A stretch of 33,095 bases of DNA from contig BJGO01000005.1 in assembly GCA_014190535.1 (NCBI GenBank), positions 1 through 33,095 on the forward strand. The letters are read 5' to 3'. This document shows positions 1 through 7,801 of the stretch, one piece after another. Source of the DNA: Bacteroidota bacterium. Its GTDB lineage: Bacteria; Bacteroidota; Bacteroidia; Chitinophagales; UBA10324. The translations under genes and the position numbers were made by a program. A model generated the notes under the pieces. The model did not search any database, was not told the DNA's origin, and saw only the letters and a list, made by a program, of their open reading frames with translations. Positions within the stretch are counted from its first letter, which is position 1. Each line of letters begins with the position of its first letter.

Positions 1-243
1 CCAATCAGCAATCTGGCTGTCGTACTGAGTAAGTAACATTACACCACCAACCAAGAGCCCGGCCGCGGCAAATTGCGCGGGTTTCCATTTTAAGGGAGCT
101 TTAACAATATGTTTCGTGTCGGTGATGTAAGAACGGGCATACAACATATTGGATTTACAGGTACCAATATCCTGCGCATAAATATCAAATCCGTTTATTA
201 ATGAAATTAAGGCGAACAGCCCTGGAATAAATTTGTTAAACAT
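1..243 (-). CDS. PAP2-family phosphatase-like exported protein, N-terminal part only
   Basis: The reading frame runs from an ATG at 243 on the minus strand to the window edge without a stop, giving 81 residues. It opens with a signal peptide (MFNKF, then a hydrophobic stretch, ending IYA before Q24). The following segment, with TDTKHIVKAPLKW near residues 41-53, a short hydrophobic helix and then LTQYDSQIADW, resembles the region before the catalytic domain in Bacteroidota PAP2-type acid phosphatases. Those enzymes remove phosphate from lipid or nucleotide substrates at the membrane or in the periplasm. None of the catalytic motifs is inside the window, so the family name rests on the N-terminal pattern alone. 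The start lies 8 bp from the first possible start of the divergent Nudix gene, so the promoters of the two genes must overlap one or both coding starts. Confidence 0.6.
   Translation of the reverse strand, partial: MFNKFIPGLFALISLINGFDIYAQDIGTCKSNMLYARSYITDTKHIVKAPLKWKPAQFAAAGLLVGGVMLLTQYDSQIADW
228..235 (+). promoter_or_regulatory. Candidate -7 box for the Nudix gene
   Basis: TAAATTTG matches the Bacteroidota -7 consensus TAnnTTTG exactly. A start of transcription about 7 nt downstream would leave a leader of roughly 10-20 nt before ATG 252 or ATG 261. No TTTG is found at the expected -33 distance, and the box lies inside the divergent PAP2-like gene, so this is a weak call. Confidence 0.35.
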
Positions 244-251
244 TAACTCAA

Positions 252-722
252 ATGTCGAACATGAAAATCGAAAAATTTAATATTCGCGTGTATGGTTTGT
301 TATTTAATCGCAACAACGAAGTACTCGTGGTAGATGAAGAGGAGTATGGATTGCGTTTTACCAAGTTTCCCGGAGGTGGTCTGGAGTTTGGAGAAGGTCT
401 GCACGATGGGCTAAAGAGAGAATGGATGGAAGAACTGCAAACTGAAGTTGATATTGTGCGGCACCTGTATACAACAGACTTCTTTCAAGCCTCGGCATTT
501 AATCCCGGGCATCAACTAATTAGCATCTATTATGAGGTAAAACTAATCAGACCTATAGAGGCAACCATTCATATACATCCATTTTCTTTCAGTGATACGA
601 CAACCGAAAAACTCTGCTTCCGTTGGGCACAAGTTAGTGACTCACTCCTTAAACAACTCACTTTTCCTATAGACAAATTAGTGGCAGAGCAATTTGTTGA
701 CACCATTAAAAACGATATTTAA
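252..722 (+). CDS. Nudix hydrolase
   Basis: A single-domain Nudix protein of 156 residues, expected to hydrolyse a nucleoside diphosphate linked to another moiety; the substrate cannot be read from the sequence. The Nudix box lies at residues 42-64: G42, five residues, E48, seven residues, R56-E57, then E60-E61, which supply the magnesium ligands. The usual glycine after EE-x is replaced by Q63, a modest departure. A hydrophobic strand (RVYGLLF, 12-18) precedes the box as in the family fold. Two in-frame ATGs exist, 252 and 261; the second (MKIEKFNIRVYG) looks more like typical family N-termini and gives more room for a promoter. The stop is 17 bp from the convergent protease stop. No signal peptide, so cytoplasmic. 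Confidence 0.88.
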   Translation: MSNMKIEKFNIRVYGLLFNRNNEVLVVDEEEYGLRFTKFPGGGLEFGEGLHDGLKREWMEELQTEVDIVRHLYTTDFFQASAFNPGHQLISIYYEVKLIRPIEATIHIHPFSFSDTTTEKLCFRWAQVSDSLLKQLTFPIDKLVAEQFVDTIKNDI

Positions 723-739
723 TCCAAGAACAGTTACCG

Positions 740-3631
740 TTATTGTATAACTATTTTTCCGTGTCTCATGTCGTGGCCTTCATATAACTTGATCAGATAA
801 ACTCCGGATGGCAGATTATGATCCAATACAATTTCCCGGTCAATGATTCCTTCTTCAACGCTGACATTTTGGTAATACAGCAACTTACCTACGATATCCG
901 TTATGACAACATTACAGGTACTATAATTCCAATGTTCAGCATATAAATTAAACCGGCCCTTATTAGGGTTAGGATATATCGTGAGTGGGTTTTCCAATAT
1001 TGGATCGGTCTCTTCATCAGCAACCAGTTCATCCATTCGATTTATATTGTTAACTGTAATTTCTGATGAGAATGGTGAAAAGGTATTTGATGTGCATTTT
1101 GTTCTGATGCGGACTTGGTAAGCCACACCAACTTCAAATGTTTGATCAATGATATTTTTTGAGCAACACGAACTGCTGTTCACCGCAATCGTTTGCCAGT
1201 TATTCGTTCCTGCTTTTTTATATTGAATACGGTACTGAACTGCCCCTGAAACCGATTCCCAATTGACAACAAGTTTATTGGCCGCAGTAAAAATAGCTTG
1301 AAGATTTGATGGAGCCTCACAGGAACTGATGGTCAAAAATTTGATGATATTTGACTTTATACTATTTGCTGGCGTATTGCCCGAACAAAATGTTTTAAGC
1401 TGAACTTCATAATCGTGACCGGGAACCAAGCCGGTAAGTGTCGTGGATATTGCGGGGGCATTTACAGTTACAACTTTCTCAATATTAGTAATTAAGTCTT
1501 TGTAAAATACCTTAAAGGTGCTGGCACAGGTATTGGCATCCCAATTAATGGTTGCTTTGTTCTTTGTAATGCCTGTGGCTTTAGCTAGATAGGTTACCGG
1601 ACAACCACAGGTTGGCGCTGAGCATCCATCAGAGGACAGCATTTCTTTTCTGAATCCATTTACAGGATCAAATAACGCCAATGCTCTTTCTTTCTGCCCT
1701 TCTGTTAATAATGCAATACATTCATCTTTATTATAATTCATGATGTTATTGGTCATAGTGCCGTGCTTATATGGTCTGTAGGCATCTATAAGCTGTGTAG
1801 CCGTACAAAAAACCAATCTGTCGCCTCTAACATCAACCCCGGTTACACTATTTGACGTAATCGAAGGATGCAAGGCTGTAGGTATAACTTTAGTGAATAG
1901 CTCAGGTGTGGATTCATCACCGGCATTCTGTAAACTATCCGCATGAAAAACTATTAGTCCATTACCTGCACCAACATAAATGTCGTTGTTATTTAGGGTA
2001 AACATCGTATTTCGATTTACAGCTTCCCCTACACTAAATGCAGTTGAGTTGTTTGGGTTTATTCGCCAGGTGAATGTGCTGTTGTTATCGAATACTTTTA
2101 TGCCTATACCTGAATTAAATCCAACCCATACTCGCCCCTGATCATCGGTCGTAATTCCTCGTATAAGAAAGTTATTACCAAACTCAGCAACGATATCATC
2201 GAGGCTCAAATTTGTACAAACACCATTTTGTAATTTAATGATATAAGGATTGTCACATCCGTTATTGCAACTTTTATCTACACCGAAATAGGTTACCTGA
2301 TTGATTTTATCTCTGTGTGATATGAGAAAACGAATATCGGTGGCAATTTGGGGATAGCAGGCAGTAGCCTGTGGTATATAGAAAGGAACTGTAATTAATC
2401 CGGCATCACCCTGATCGGTATTACCCGCAGTTAAACTCTGACCATTTGCTATCCAGGCATCATTATTTTCATCTATAGAAATGTCATTTACAAATCTTGA
2501 GTTTAATCCATCGGAGTTAGAAAAGAAATTATTTTCGACTAGTGAACTTTGATTAGTTGTTGGCTCAAAAATATAGACTCCTCCTGCTGTAGCTAATGCG
2601 CCCTCTTTGCCCGCTGCAATCCAAATCAAACCCGATTGATCAATCTCTATATCCCTGATTTGATAATCTTGTAAAAATAATTCAGAGGGGAAATTTCCAA
2701 ACTTGTATCTAAATCCTGAATTCTGAGTTCCGAATAAAATATTGTTATCATCGGTAATACGAACATTTCTTAACCCGGTACCTGATTCTAGTATTCCATT
2801 GAACGTACATCCCTCAACCTCACCCTGAGGACAATTAAACTGAGCACCCGCTTGAACCGGCGTATCATCAACTTCATCTGAGGAGCAAGGATTTACACCA
2901 AAGGTGTGTATCAAACTCATCCAATGACCAATCTCATGGCTGGCAGCAACCCCTAAATTAAACGTTGGCAATTCAGATCCTATTCCGAATGCGATATATT
3001 CTATTACCGGACCATCCTTGATGAACTCGTTCGTTGATCCCGGCACCAGGTTGAGTCCTATCGTGGATCCATCGATTTCCGGAACCACATACAGGTTAAG
3101 ATAATGAAGCGGGTCCCATTGTTTTGAACCCTCAAGTTCGGTTAACCACTTACCTGAAAGATCGCCAATGAAATTACAATTAGGTACTTTTTTTCTGATA
3201 ATGCCGGTAGTAGGCCCGCCGTCGGGATTTCTGGAGGCCAGACAGAACTGTATATCAAAATCTGCGGCAGCATTGGATTTGTAAAAAGGATGTGTTGTTT
3301 CAATTCTCGGATTTAATTTATTGTAATCCTGATTTAAACCTTCAAGTTGAGATACTATTCGTTCATTAAGAATATTAGCCTCCGGTACGGCATCACAATA
3401 AAGCACGTGTACGACAACAGGTATTGTAATGATATTACGTGAGCCGTTTTTACCTCTATTCTCTTTAATAATATGTTGAATTGTTTTTTCAAATTCCTTG
3501 TGCCATAACTCATATTCCGGCTTGCCTATTTGCTCGCGAATGATCTCATCTACACCGCAAGGCTGTTGTTGTTGTGCGTTAAGTTGAAAACCAGCAACAA
3601 CCATTAATAGTAAAAAGAATAAATATTTCAT
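740..3631 (-). CDS. Secreted M43 (pappalysin/cytophagalysin-type) metalloprotease with propeller insertion and T9SS sorting tail
   Basis: A 963-residue exported zinc protease. Residues 1-19 are a signal peptide ending NA before Q20. The catalytic domain starts near residue 66; the zinc motif HEIGHWMSLIH is at 232-242 and is followed by the family signature C249, DDTP (255-258), C267 and C275. The Met-turn and final Cys (NIMNYNKDEC) come only at 629-638, about 400 residues after the zinc motif, against roughly 60 in ulilysin-type enzymes. Residues about 276-624 form an insertion with seven segments of the kind 'DDQGRVWVGFNSGIGIKVF', suggesting a seven-bladed propeller. Two FN3-like domains follow (about 677-767 and 771-861). 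A type-A T9SS tail occupies about 882-963 (YPNPNKGRF to KIVIQ), so the protein should reach the cell surface or medium. The Gly of HExxHxxGxxH is Ser239. Catalytic activity is inferred, not shown. Confidence 0.9.
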   Translation of the reverse strand: MKYLFFLLLMVVAGFQLNAQQQQPCGVDEIIREQIGKPEYELWHKEFEKTIQHIIKENRGKNGSRNIITIPVVVHVLYCDAVPEANILNERIVSQLEGLNQDYNKLNPRIETTHPFYKSNAAADFDIQFCLASRNPDGGPTTGIIRKKVPNCNFIGDLSGKWLTELEGSKQWDPLHYLNLYVVPEIDGSTIGLNLVPGSTNEFIKDGPVIEYIAFGIGSELPTFNLGVAASHEIGHWMSLIHTFGVNPCSSDEVDDTPVQAGAQFNCPQGEVEGCTFNGILESGTGLRNVRITDDNNILFGTQNSGFRYKFGNFPSELFLQDYQIRDIEIDQSGLIWIAAGKEGALATAGGVYIFEPTTNQSSLVENNFFSNSDGLNSRFVNDISIDENNDAWIANGQSLTAGNTDQGDAGLITVPFYIPQATACYPQIATDIRFLISHRDKINQVTYFGVDKSCNNGCDNPYIIKLQNGVCTNLSLDDIVAEFGNNFLIRGITTDDQGRVWVGFNSGIGIKVFDNNSTFTWRINPNNSTAFSVGEAVNRNTMFTLNNNDIYVGAGNGLIVFHADSLQNAGDESTPELFTKVIPTALHPSITSNSVTGVDVRGDRLVFCTATQLIDAYRPYKHGTMTNNIMNYNKDECIALLTEGQKERALALFDPVNGFRKEMLSSDGCSAPTCGCPVTYLAKATGITKNKATINWDANTCASTFKVFYKDLITNIEKVVTVNAPAISTTLTGLVPGHDYEVQLKTFCSGNTPANSIKSNIIKFLTISSCEAPSNLQAIFTAANKLVVNWESVSGAVQYRIQYKKAGTNNWQTIAVNSSSCCSKNIIDQTFEVGVAYQVRIRTKCTSNTFSPFSSEITVNNINRMDELVADEETDPILENPLTIYPNPNKGRFNLYAEHWNYSTCNVVITDIVGKLLYYQNVSVEEGIIDREIVLDHNLPSGVYLIKLYEGHDMRHGKIVIQ
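1760..2806 (-). other. Region encoding the beta-propeller insertion within the M43 catalytic domain
   Basis: This codes for residues about 276-624 of the protease. Blade-like segments can be picked out near residues 288-312, 325-356, 381-416, 430-468, 490-516, 542-563 and 596-619. Several carry the pattern hydrophobic-x-D-x-x-G/N-x-hydrophobic-W-hydrophobic-G/A, typical of two-component-regulator propeller (Reg_prop) repeats, for example IEIDQSGLIWIAAG and ITTDDQGRVWVGFNSG. The blade count is my reading by eye. Confidence 0.65.
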
Positions 3632-3648
3632 TTTGTTAATTATTTCTG

Positions 3649-3656
3649 CAAATGTA
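3649..3656 (-). promoter_or_regulatory. Candidate -7 box for the M43 protease gene
   Basis: On the minus strand this reads TACATTTG, an exact TAnnTTTG match. It ends 17 nt before the protease ATG, predicting a leader of about 10 nt. I see no TTTG at the -33 distance, so support is partial. Confidence 0.4.
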
Positions 3657-3688
3657 ATTTTTGATATTAAACCGATACATCACTAATT

Positions 3689-5338
3689 CTAGTGATATGT
3701 TTTCTTTACCATCTTCAGGGTTAATAAATTGAGTGCATTGGGTGATAATCCAACAATATTATGCTGTACGAAGTCTAAGGTTTCATCATAGTACAAAGGA
3801 ATGAGTGCCTGCTCTTCAGAAAGTATACGGTCCATATCCATATAGGTCTGATATCGCAAGGTATCGTCAGATTGCATCATACTCAGGTTATATTTAACAT
3901 CGAATTCCCTGTTTCTGAATCGGGTGTAATTCGGCGGGGCCGCATACCCACCATAGCAGACGGCAAGAAAACTTTCCGGATCGGGATAATCGGCAATCCA
4001 CGAGGCTTTGAAAAGTAACACATCACCCTTTACCATCCGCTCATTTAATGCTTTCCCCTGCATCACCTCTACACGCATAGTAATACCGGCCTGTTTTAGC
4101 TGATTGGCAATAAAAAGACACAAGGCCTCATTGGCCGAATTACAGGCTACTACGATTTCAGGGAGCGGATGCGTTGCATCATATCCACTTTCCTTGAGCA
4201 GAGCTCGTGCCGCATCAACATCATAAGCATCAACAGGCAACTGCCCGGTCCGATATCCGGCAATACCGGGAGCCACAAAACCATGTAAAGCGGGCAGGCC
4301 AACACCATTTCGCAGATAAGTAATTAGTTCCTTTTTATGGATTGCTTTATTGATAGCTTTTCTGATACGCACATCGGCAAGGGGGCTATTCGTTTTTGAT
4401 GCCAGTTCCAGATTAACACCGAAATACTCGGTATTTAAATATGGCTTCCTGATTAGCCGAAACCTATTCTGATAGGGAGCCCTAAGTTGACCTGACTTGG
4501 TAAGCACTTCATCTTTAAGTCCGGCGTCCAAATCAACAATTACATCCAACTCATTCAGTTTGAATTTTAAAAACTCGGTTGCCTTACTGTCAATAAATGA
4601 AATACGCACGGCATCGAGATATGGTAAGCGATTGCCCTGTTGATCCCGTTCAAAATAATTCATATTTTTTTTGAGCACCATTAACTCGCCTTCGCGCCAA
4701 AAACTAAATCGAAAAGGGCCTGTGCCAACGGGATGCGCTCTGAACTGTTTTCCATACTTCTCCACGGCCTCTTGAGGCACAATAAAGCAATACTGCATGG
4801 TAAGAATACCCGGCAAGGCCGGGAAGGGACGCAATAAACGAATCTCAACGGTTGAATCATTCAGCGCAACAAAGGGGTGCGTTGGATCAACTTTATCATT
4901 AAAGACCCAGGCACCTTTTGCCGCAGTCTTCGGATCGATCAAACGTTTGAATGAGTAAACCACATCGCCGGCATTAAATCGTCGGCCTTTATGTGACGCA
5001 AAACAGGAGTCATCGTGAAAAAACACATCCGTGCGCAAGTGAAAGGTGTAGCGCTTTCCATCGTCGCTTATCTGATAGGAACGCGCCAGAGCGGGTATTA
5101 CATTCAGATTGCTATCTGTCTCCAGCAGTCCATTGTAAATCTGATTGACCACCCAGATATTGGATTGCAAACTGGCAAAGGCCGGATCGGTAGAACTTAC
5201 GCCTGATGCCTGATTATAATTGAATATGTGGCGTTGATCGCGCCACGCATCATTATGGCATGCGCAGAAGAGCAAGGCCAAAAAACAGAACAGGTAGGTG
5301 TAGTGTCTATACTTCAATGCCCGTAAATCTAATGACAC
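3689..5338 (-). CDS. ABC-transporter family 5 solute-binding lipoprotein (peptide-type, OppA/DppA-like)
   Basis: A 549-residue extracytoplasmic binding protein of the SBP_bac_5 family, which captures oligopeptides or similar ligands for an ABC importer. The family signature is clear near residues 82-108 (IPALARSYQISDDG, then RYTFHLR and FHDD), and PVGTGPFRF marks a later conserved block. The N-terminus has a lipobox-like FCAC, predicting lipidation at Cys27. The frame opens with GTG at 5338 (read as Met). A TTG at 5317 would give a neater 20-residue lipoprotein signal beginning at the KYRHY stretch and may be the true start. No permease or ATPase gene lies nearby, so it is an orphan in this window. 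It shares strand with the downstream M43 protease, but the protease has its own -7 box. Ligand unknown; peptide is a family-based guess. Confidence 0.88.
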   Translation of the reverse strand: MSLDLRALKYRHYTYLFCFLALLFCACHNDAWRDQRHIFNYNQASGVSSTDPAFASLQSNIWVVNQIYNGLLETDSNLNVIPALARSYQISDDGKRYTFHLRTDVFFHDDSCFASHKGRRFNAGDVVYSFKRLIDPKTAAKGAWVFNDKVDPTHPFVALNDSTVEIRLLRPFPALPGILTMQYCFIVPQEAVEKYGKQFRAHPVGTGPFRFSFWREGELMVLKKNMNYFERDQQGNRLPYLDAVRISFIDSKATEFLKFKLNELDVIVDLDAGLKDEVLTKSGQLRAPYQNRFRLIRKPYLNTEYFGVNLELASKTNSPLADVRIRKAINKAIHKKELITYLRNGVGLPALHGFVAPGIAGYRTGQLPVDAYDVDAARALLKESGYDATHPLPEIVVACNSANEALCLFIANQLKQAGITMRVEVMQGKALNERMVKGDVLLFKASWIADYPDPESFLAVCYGGYAAPPNYTRFRNREFDVKYNLSMMQSDDTLRYQTYMDMDRILSEEQALIPLYYDETLDFVQHNIVGLSPNALNLLTLKMVKKTYH

Positions 5339-5456
5339 AAGATCGGCTGAAGTGAATTAAGAATCAACAGAACAGGCCTGATTGTATGACGAATTATTTG
5401 TGTATAATTTGTTAGTAAAGAAAAGCGCGTAAACACTTCAATTGCCTGCGTTATGG

Positions 5457-5464
5457 TATCTTTG
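5457..5464 (+). promoter_or_regulatory. Candidate -7 box for the parA operon
   Basis: TATCTTTG fits TAnnTTTG exactly and sits 52 nt before the parA ATG, predicting a leader of about 45 nt. A clear -33 TTTG at 19-21 nt spacing is not visible. It is the only perfect -7 match I found in the 178-bp gap upstream of the five-gene run. Confidence 0.45.
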
Positions 5465-5516
5465 AAGCATCTGAAAAATAAAGCACTACAGCACATTTAA
5501 ATAACCAAAAATCATC

Positions 5517-6332
5517 ATGGGAAAAGTAATATCCATTGCCAACCAAAAAGGCGGAGTTGGTAAAACGACAACAGCAATTAACCTTGCCGCAAGTTTTGCC
5601 GTTTTTGAATACAAAACACTGATTATTGACGCAGACCCTCAGGCAAACGCCACCTCCGGTTTAGGTATCGATCCCAAACAGAAGCATAACAGTATTTATG
5701 AATGTCTGATTAACGAAGTGGATATACACGATGCCATTCAGCATACCGATGTTCCCTTCCTCGACATCATTCCTGCTCACCTCGATCTGGTGGGTGCAGA
5801 GATTGAACTGATTAATCATCCGAACCGTGAACATATCATGAAATCTGTAATCGAGGCAATCAAAAAAGATTATCAATTCATCATCATCGATTGTTCCCCT
5901 TCGCTTGGTTTAATTACTGTAAATGCACTCACCGCATCTGACTCTGTTTTAATTCCGGTACAATGTGAGTACTTCGCCCTGGAAGGATTAGGCAAGTTAC
6001 TGAATACGATTAAAATCGTTCAGAGTCGCCTGAATAATCAGCTGCAGATTGAAGGCATACTGCTTACTATGTTTGATACCAGACTTCGTTTATCGAATCA
6101 GGTGGTGGAAGAAGTAAAGCGTCATTTTGGTAAACTGGCTTTCGATACTATTATTCACCGGGCAACACGAATCAGCGAGGCACCAAGTGTGGGCAAATCT
6201 GTTGTGATGTATGATGCTGAAAGTAAAGGCGCTACGAACTACCTTAACCTGGCACGTGAAGTACTGCAAAAGAATGAATTTACACAAATGAAGACTGCGG
6301 ATAAATACTTAGACTACGAAGAAAATGAATAA
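5517..6332 (+). CDS. parA: Chromosome-partitioning ATPase ParA (Soj type)
   Basis: A 271-residue ParA/MinD-family ATPase that works with ParB to segregate the replication-origin region on the nucleoid. The deviant Walker A motif KGGVGKTT is at residues 11-18 with the signature lysine K11, the A' motif LIIDADPQ at 35-42 (D40), and Walker B FIIIDCSPSLG at 121-131 (D125). It starts at residue 1 with the ATPase core and has no N-terminal DNA-binding extension, as in chromosomal rather than large plasmid ParA proteins. The stop overlaps the parB start by 8 bp, pointing to translational coupling. The order parA-parB-DUF5683-dapB-lepB is, from memory, conserved across Bacteroidota, which supports a chromosomal assignment. 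Confidence 0.96.
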   Translation: MGKVISIANQKGGVGKTTTAINLAASFAVFEYKTLIIDADPQANATSGLGIDPKQKHNSIYECLINEVDIHDAIQHTDVPFLDIIPAHLDLVGAEIELINHPNREHIMKSVIEAIKKDYQFIIIDCSPSLGLITVNALTASDSVLIPVQCEYFALEGLGKLLNTIKIVQSRLNNQLQIEGILLTMFDTRLRLSNQVVEEVKRHFGKLAFDTIIHRATRISEAPSVGKSVVMYDAESKGATNYLNLAREVLQKNEFTQMKTADKYLDYEENE

Positions 6333-7212
6333 TAAAAAAGATGCCCTGGGTAAGGGAATTCGAGCATTGCTCGATAGTATTGACACATCGGCTCCTACAC
6401 AAAAAGAAGAAACTACTGTCACCTCCAACACGGTAAACGAGTTACCTCTTGAATTCATTGAAGTAAATCCATTTCAGCCCCGCGTTGATTTCGACGAAGC
6501 TCGGTTGAATGAACTGGCAGATTCCATCAAGATTCATGGCGTCATACAACCGATTACCGTTAAAAAGTTAAGCGCAAAAAAATATCAGTTGATCGCCGGT
6601 GAACGGCGCCTTCGTGCCTCCAAGATGGCGGGCTTAACAACAATCCCCGCGTTTATCCGTACAGCCAATGATCAGGAGATGCTTGAAATAGCCCTGATTG
6701 AAAATACACACCGTGAAGATCTGAATGCCCACGAAGTAGCCATCAACTACAAACGACTTATGGATGAATGTAATCTGACTCAGGAAGACCTTGCTGAACG
6801 AGTTGGTAAAGACCGAGCTACCGTGGCCAACTACCTGCGTCTGTTAAAACTGCCCCCCGACATTCAACTGGCTATCAAAAATAGAACGATCAGCATGACG
6901 CACGCCAGAGCAATCATCAGCATTGAAGACCCTGTTGCTCAACTGAGTTTATATAAAGATATTATCAGCAAAGATTTATCCGTACGTGCCGTAGAGCAAT
7001 TAGCCCGGGCCGCAAAACAAAACAAACGTAAAGCTCCTCAGCATTCAAGAGCATCGTTACCACACGATTTAAAACGTGTGCAGGACAAACTCGCTTCACA
7101 TCTGAGTACCCGTGTGATCCTGAAAAATAAGCGCGGAGGTCGCGGCGAGATTGTAATCACTTACTTCTCTGACGATGACTTACAGCGATTAGTAGACTTA
7201 ATGAACCTTTAA
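6325..7212 (+). CDS. parB: Chromosome-partitioning protein ParB (Spo0J type)
   Basis: A 295-residue CTP-dependent DNA clamp that loads at parS and stimulates ParA. The N-terminal LGKGIRALL (8-16) matches the short peptide that activates ParA ATPase. The CTP-binding domain includes GERRLRASK (92-100) and the motif usually written ENxQRxDLN, here ENTHREDLN (126-134) with His129 in place of Gln. The helix-turn-helix lies at about 151-177 (LTQEDLAERVGKDRATVANYL). The C-terminal 40 residues form the dimerisation segment. It overlaps parA by 8 bp. I found no convincing parS palindrome in the window; the sites may lie elsewhere near the origin. Confidence 0.96.
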   Translation: MNNKKDALGKGIRALLDSIDTSAPTQKEETTVTSNTVNELPLEFIEVNPFQPRVDFDEARLNELADSIKIHGVIQPITVKKLSAKKYQLIAGERRLRASKMAGLTTIPAFIRTANDQEMLEIALIENTHREDLNAHEVAINYKRLMDECNLTQEDLAERVGKDRATVANYLRLLKLPPDIQLAIKNRTISMTHARAIISIEDPVAQLSLYKDIISKDLSVRAVEQLARAAKQNKRKAPQHSRASLPHDLKRVQDKLASHLSTRVILKNKRGGRGEIVITYFSDDDLQRLVDLMNL

Positions 7213-7222
7213 TCCTCTGCGA

Positions 7223-7801
7223 TTGTCGCGCTCATTACTTATAACTGCGATATTACTCACTGCATCACTGAACGTAGTGGCACAGACCATCACAGACAGT
7301 ACAACCATTAAAATACATTCTCCCAGAAAAGCGGCACTCTACTCAGCTGTATTACCGGGCTTCGGACAAGTATATAATAGAAAATACTGGAAAGTGCCTA
7401 TTGTTTATGGGGCGGGTGCAGTTGCCGGTTATATGATTTATTATAATGCCACAATAACCAACAAGCTGAATACAGCACTGCGATACAGGAAAGATGATGA
7501 TCCCGAAACCTCACTCGACAACTTCACCTTGCAACGATTCTGCGGAAAACAAAACATTGATCTGACCCTATTCGGGGATGATGAAATTGCTACGCTGAAA
7601 GATACGTATCGAAGGGATCTGGATCTATCAGTGCTCTTCGCCGTTGCGGTGTACGGATTAAATATTCTTGATGCCGTTGTAGATGCACACCTCTTTTCAT
7701 TCGATGTGAGCGAGGATCTAACTTTGCAGATCAAGCCGGCACCAATCACCGCAAGCACCGGAATTCATCCGGGACTAAGCATTAAATTTAGCTCCCGATG
7801 A
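7223..7801 (+). CDS. DUF5683 membrane protein
   Basis: A 192-residue envelope protein of unknown function carrying the DUF5683 signature: AALYSAVLPGFGQVYNRKYW at about residues 37-56, followed by a hydrophobic segment (VPIVYGAGAVAGYMIYY). A second hydrophobic stretch is at about 136-150. The first 20 residues look like a signal peptide (LLITAILLTASLNVVA before Q21). The start is TTG at 7223, 10 nt after the parB stop; there is no ATG in the open frame between the upstream stop at 7202 and the signal peptide, so the rare start is well supported. The stop overlaps the dapB ATG by 4 bp. The position between parB and dapB is, from memory, standard for Bacteroidota, but gives no direct clue to function. 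Confidence 0.88.
   Translation: MSRSLLITAILLTASLNVVAQTITDSTTIKIHSPRKAALYSAVLPGFGQVYNRKYWKVPIVYGAGAVAGYMIYYNATITNKLNTALRYRKDDDPETSLDNFTLQRFCGKQNIDLTLFGDDEIATLKDTYRRDLDLSVLFAVAVYGLNILDAVVDAHLFSFDVSEDLTLQIKPAPITASTGIHPGLSIKFSSR

Noticed and set aside
3679-3696. 7-bp inverted repeat ATCACTA/TAGTGAT over the stop codon of the binding protein gene
   Set aside because: There is no U-tract after it on the minus strand and the stem is AT-rich and short, so I do not call a terminator.
6253-6260. CACGTGAA within parA as a parS core
   Set aside because: Flanking bases do not extend the palindrome toward the TGTTTCACGTGAAACA consensus; by eye about 10 of 16 positions match, not convincing.
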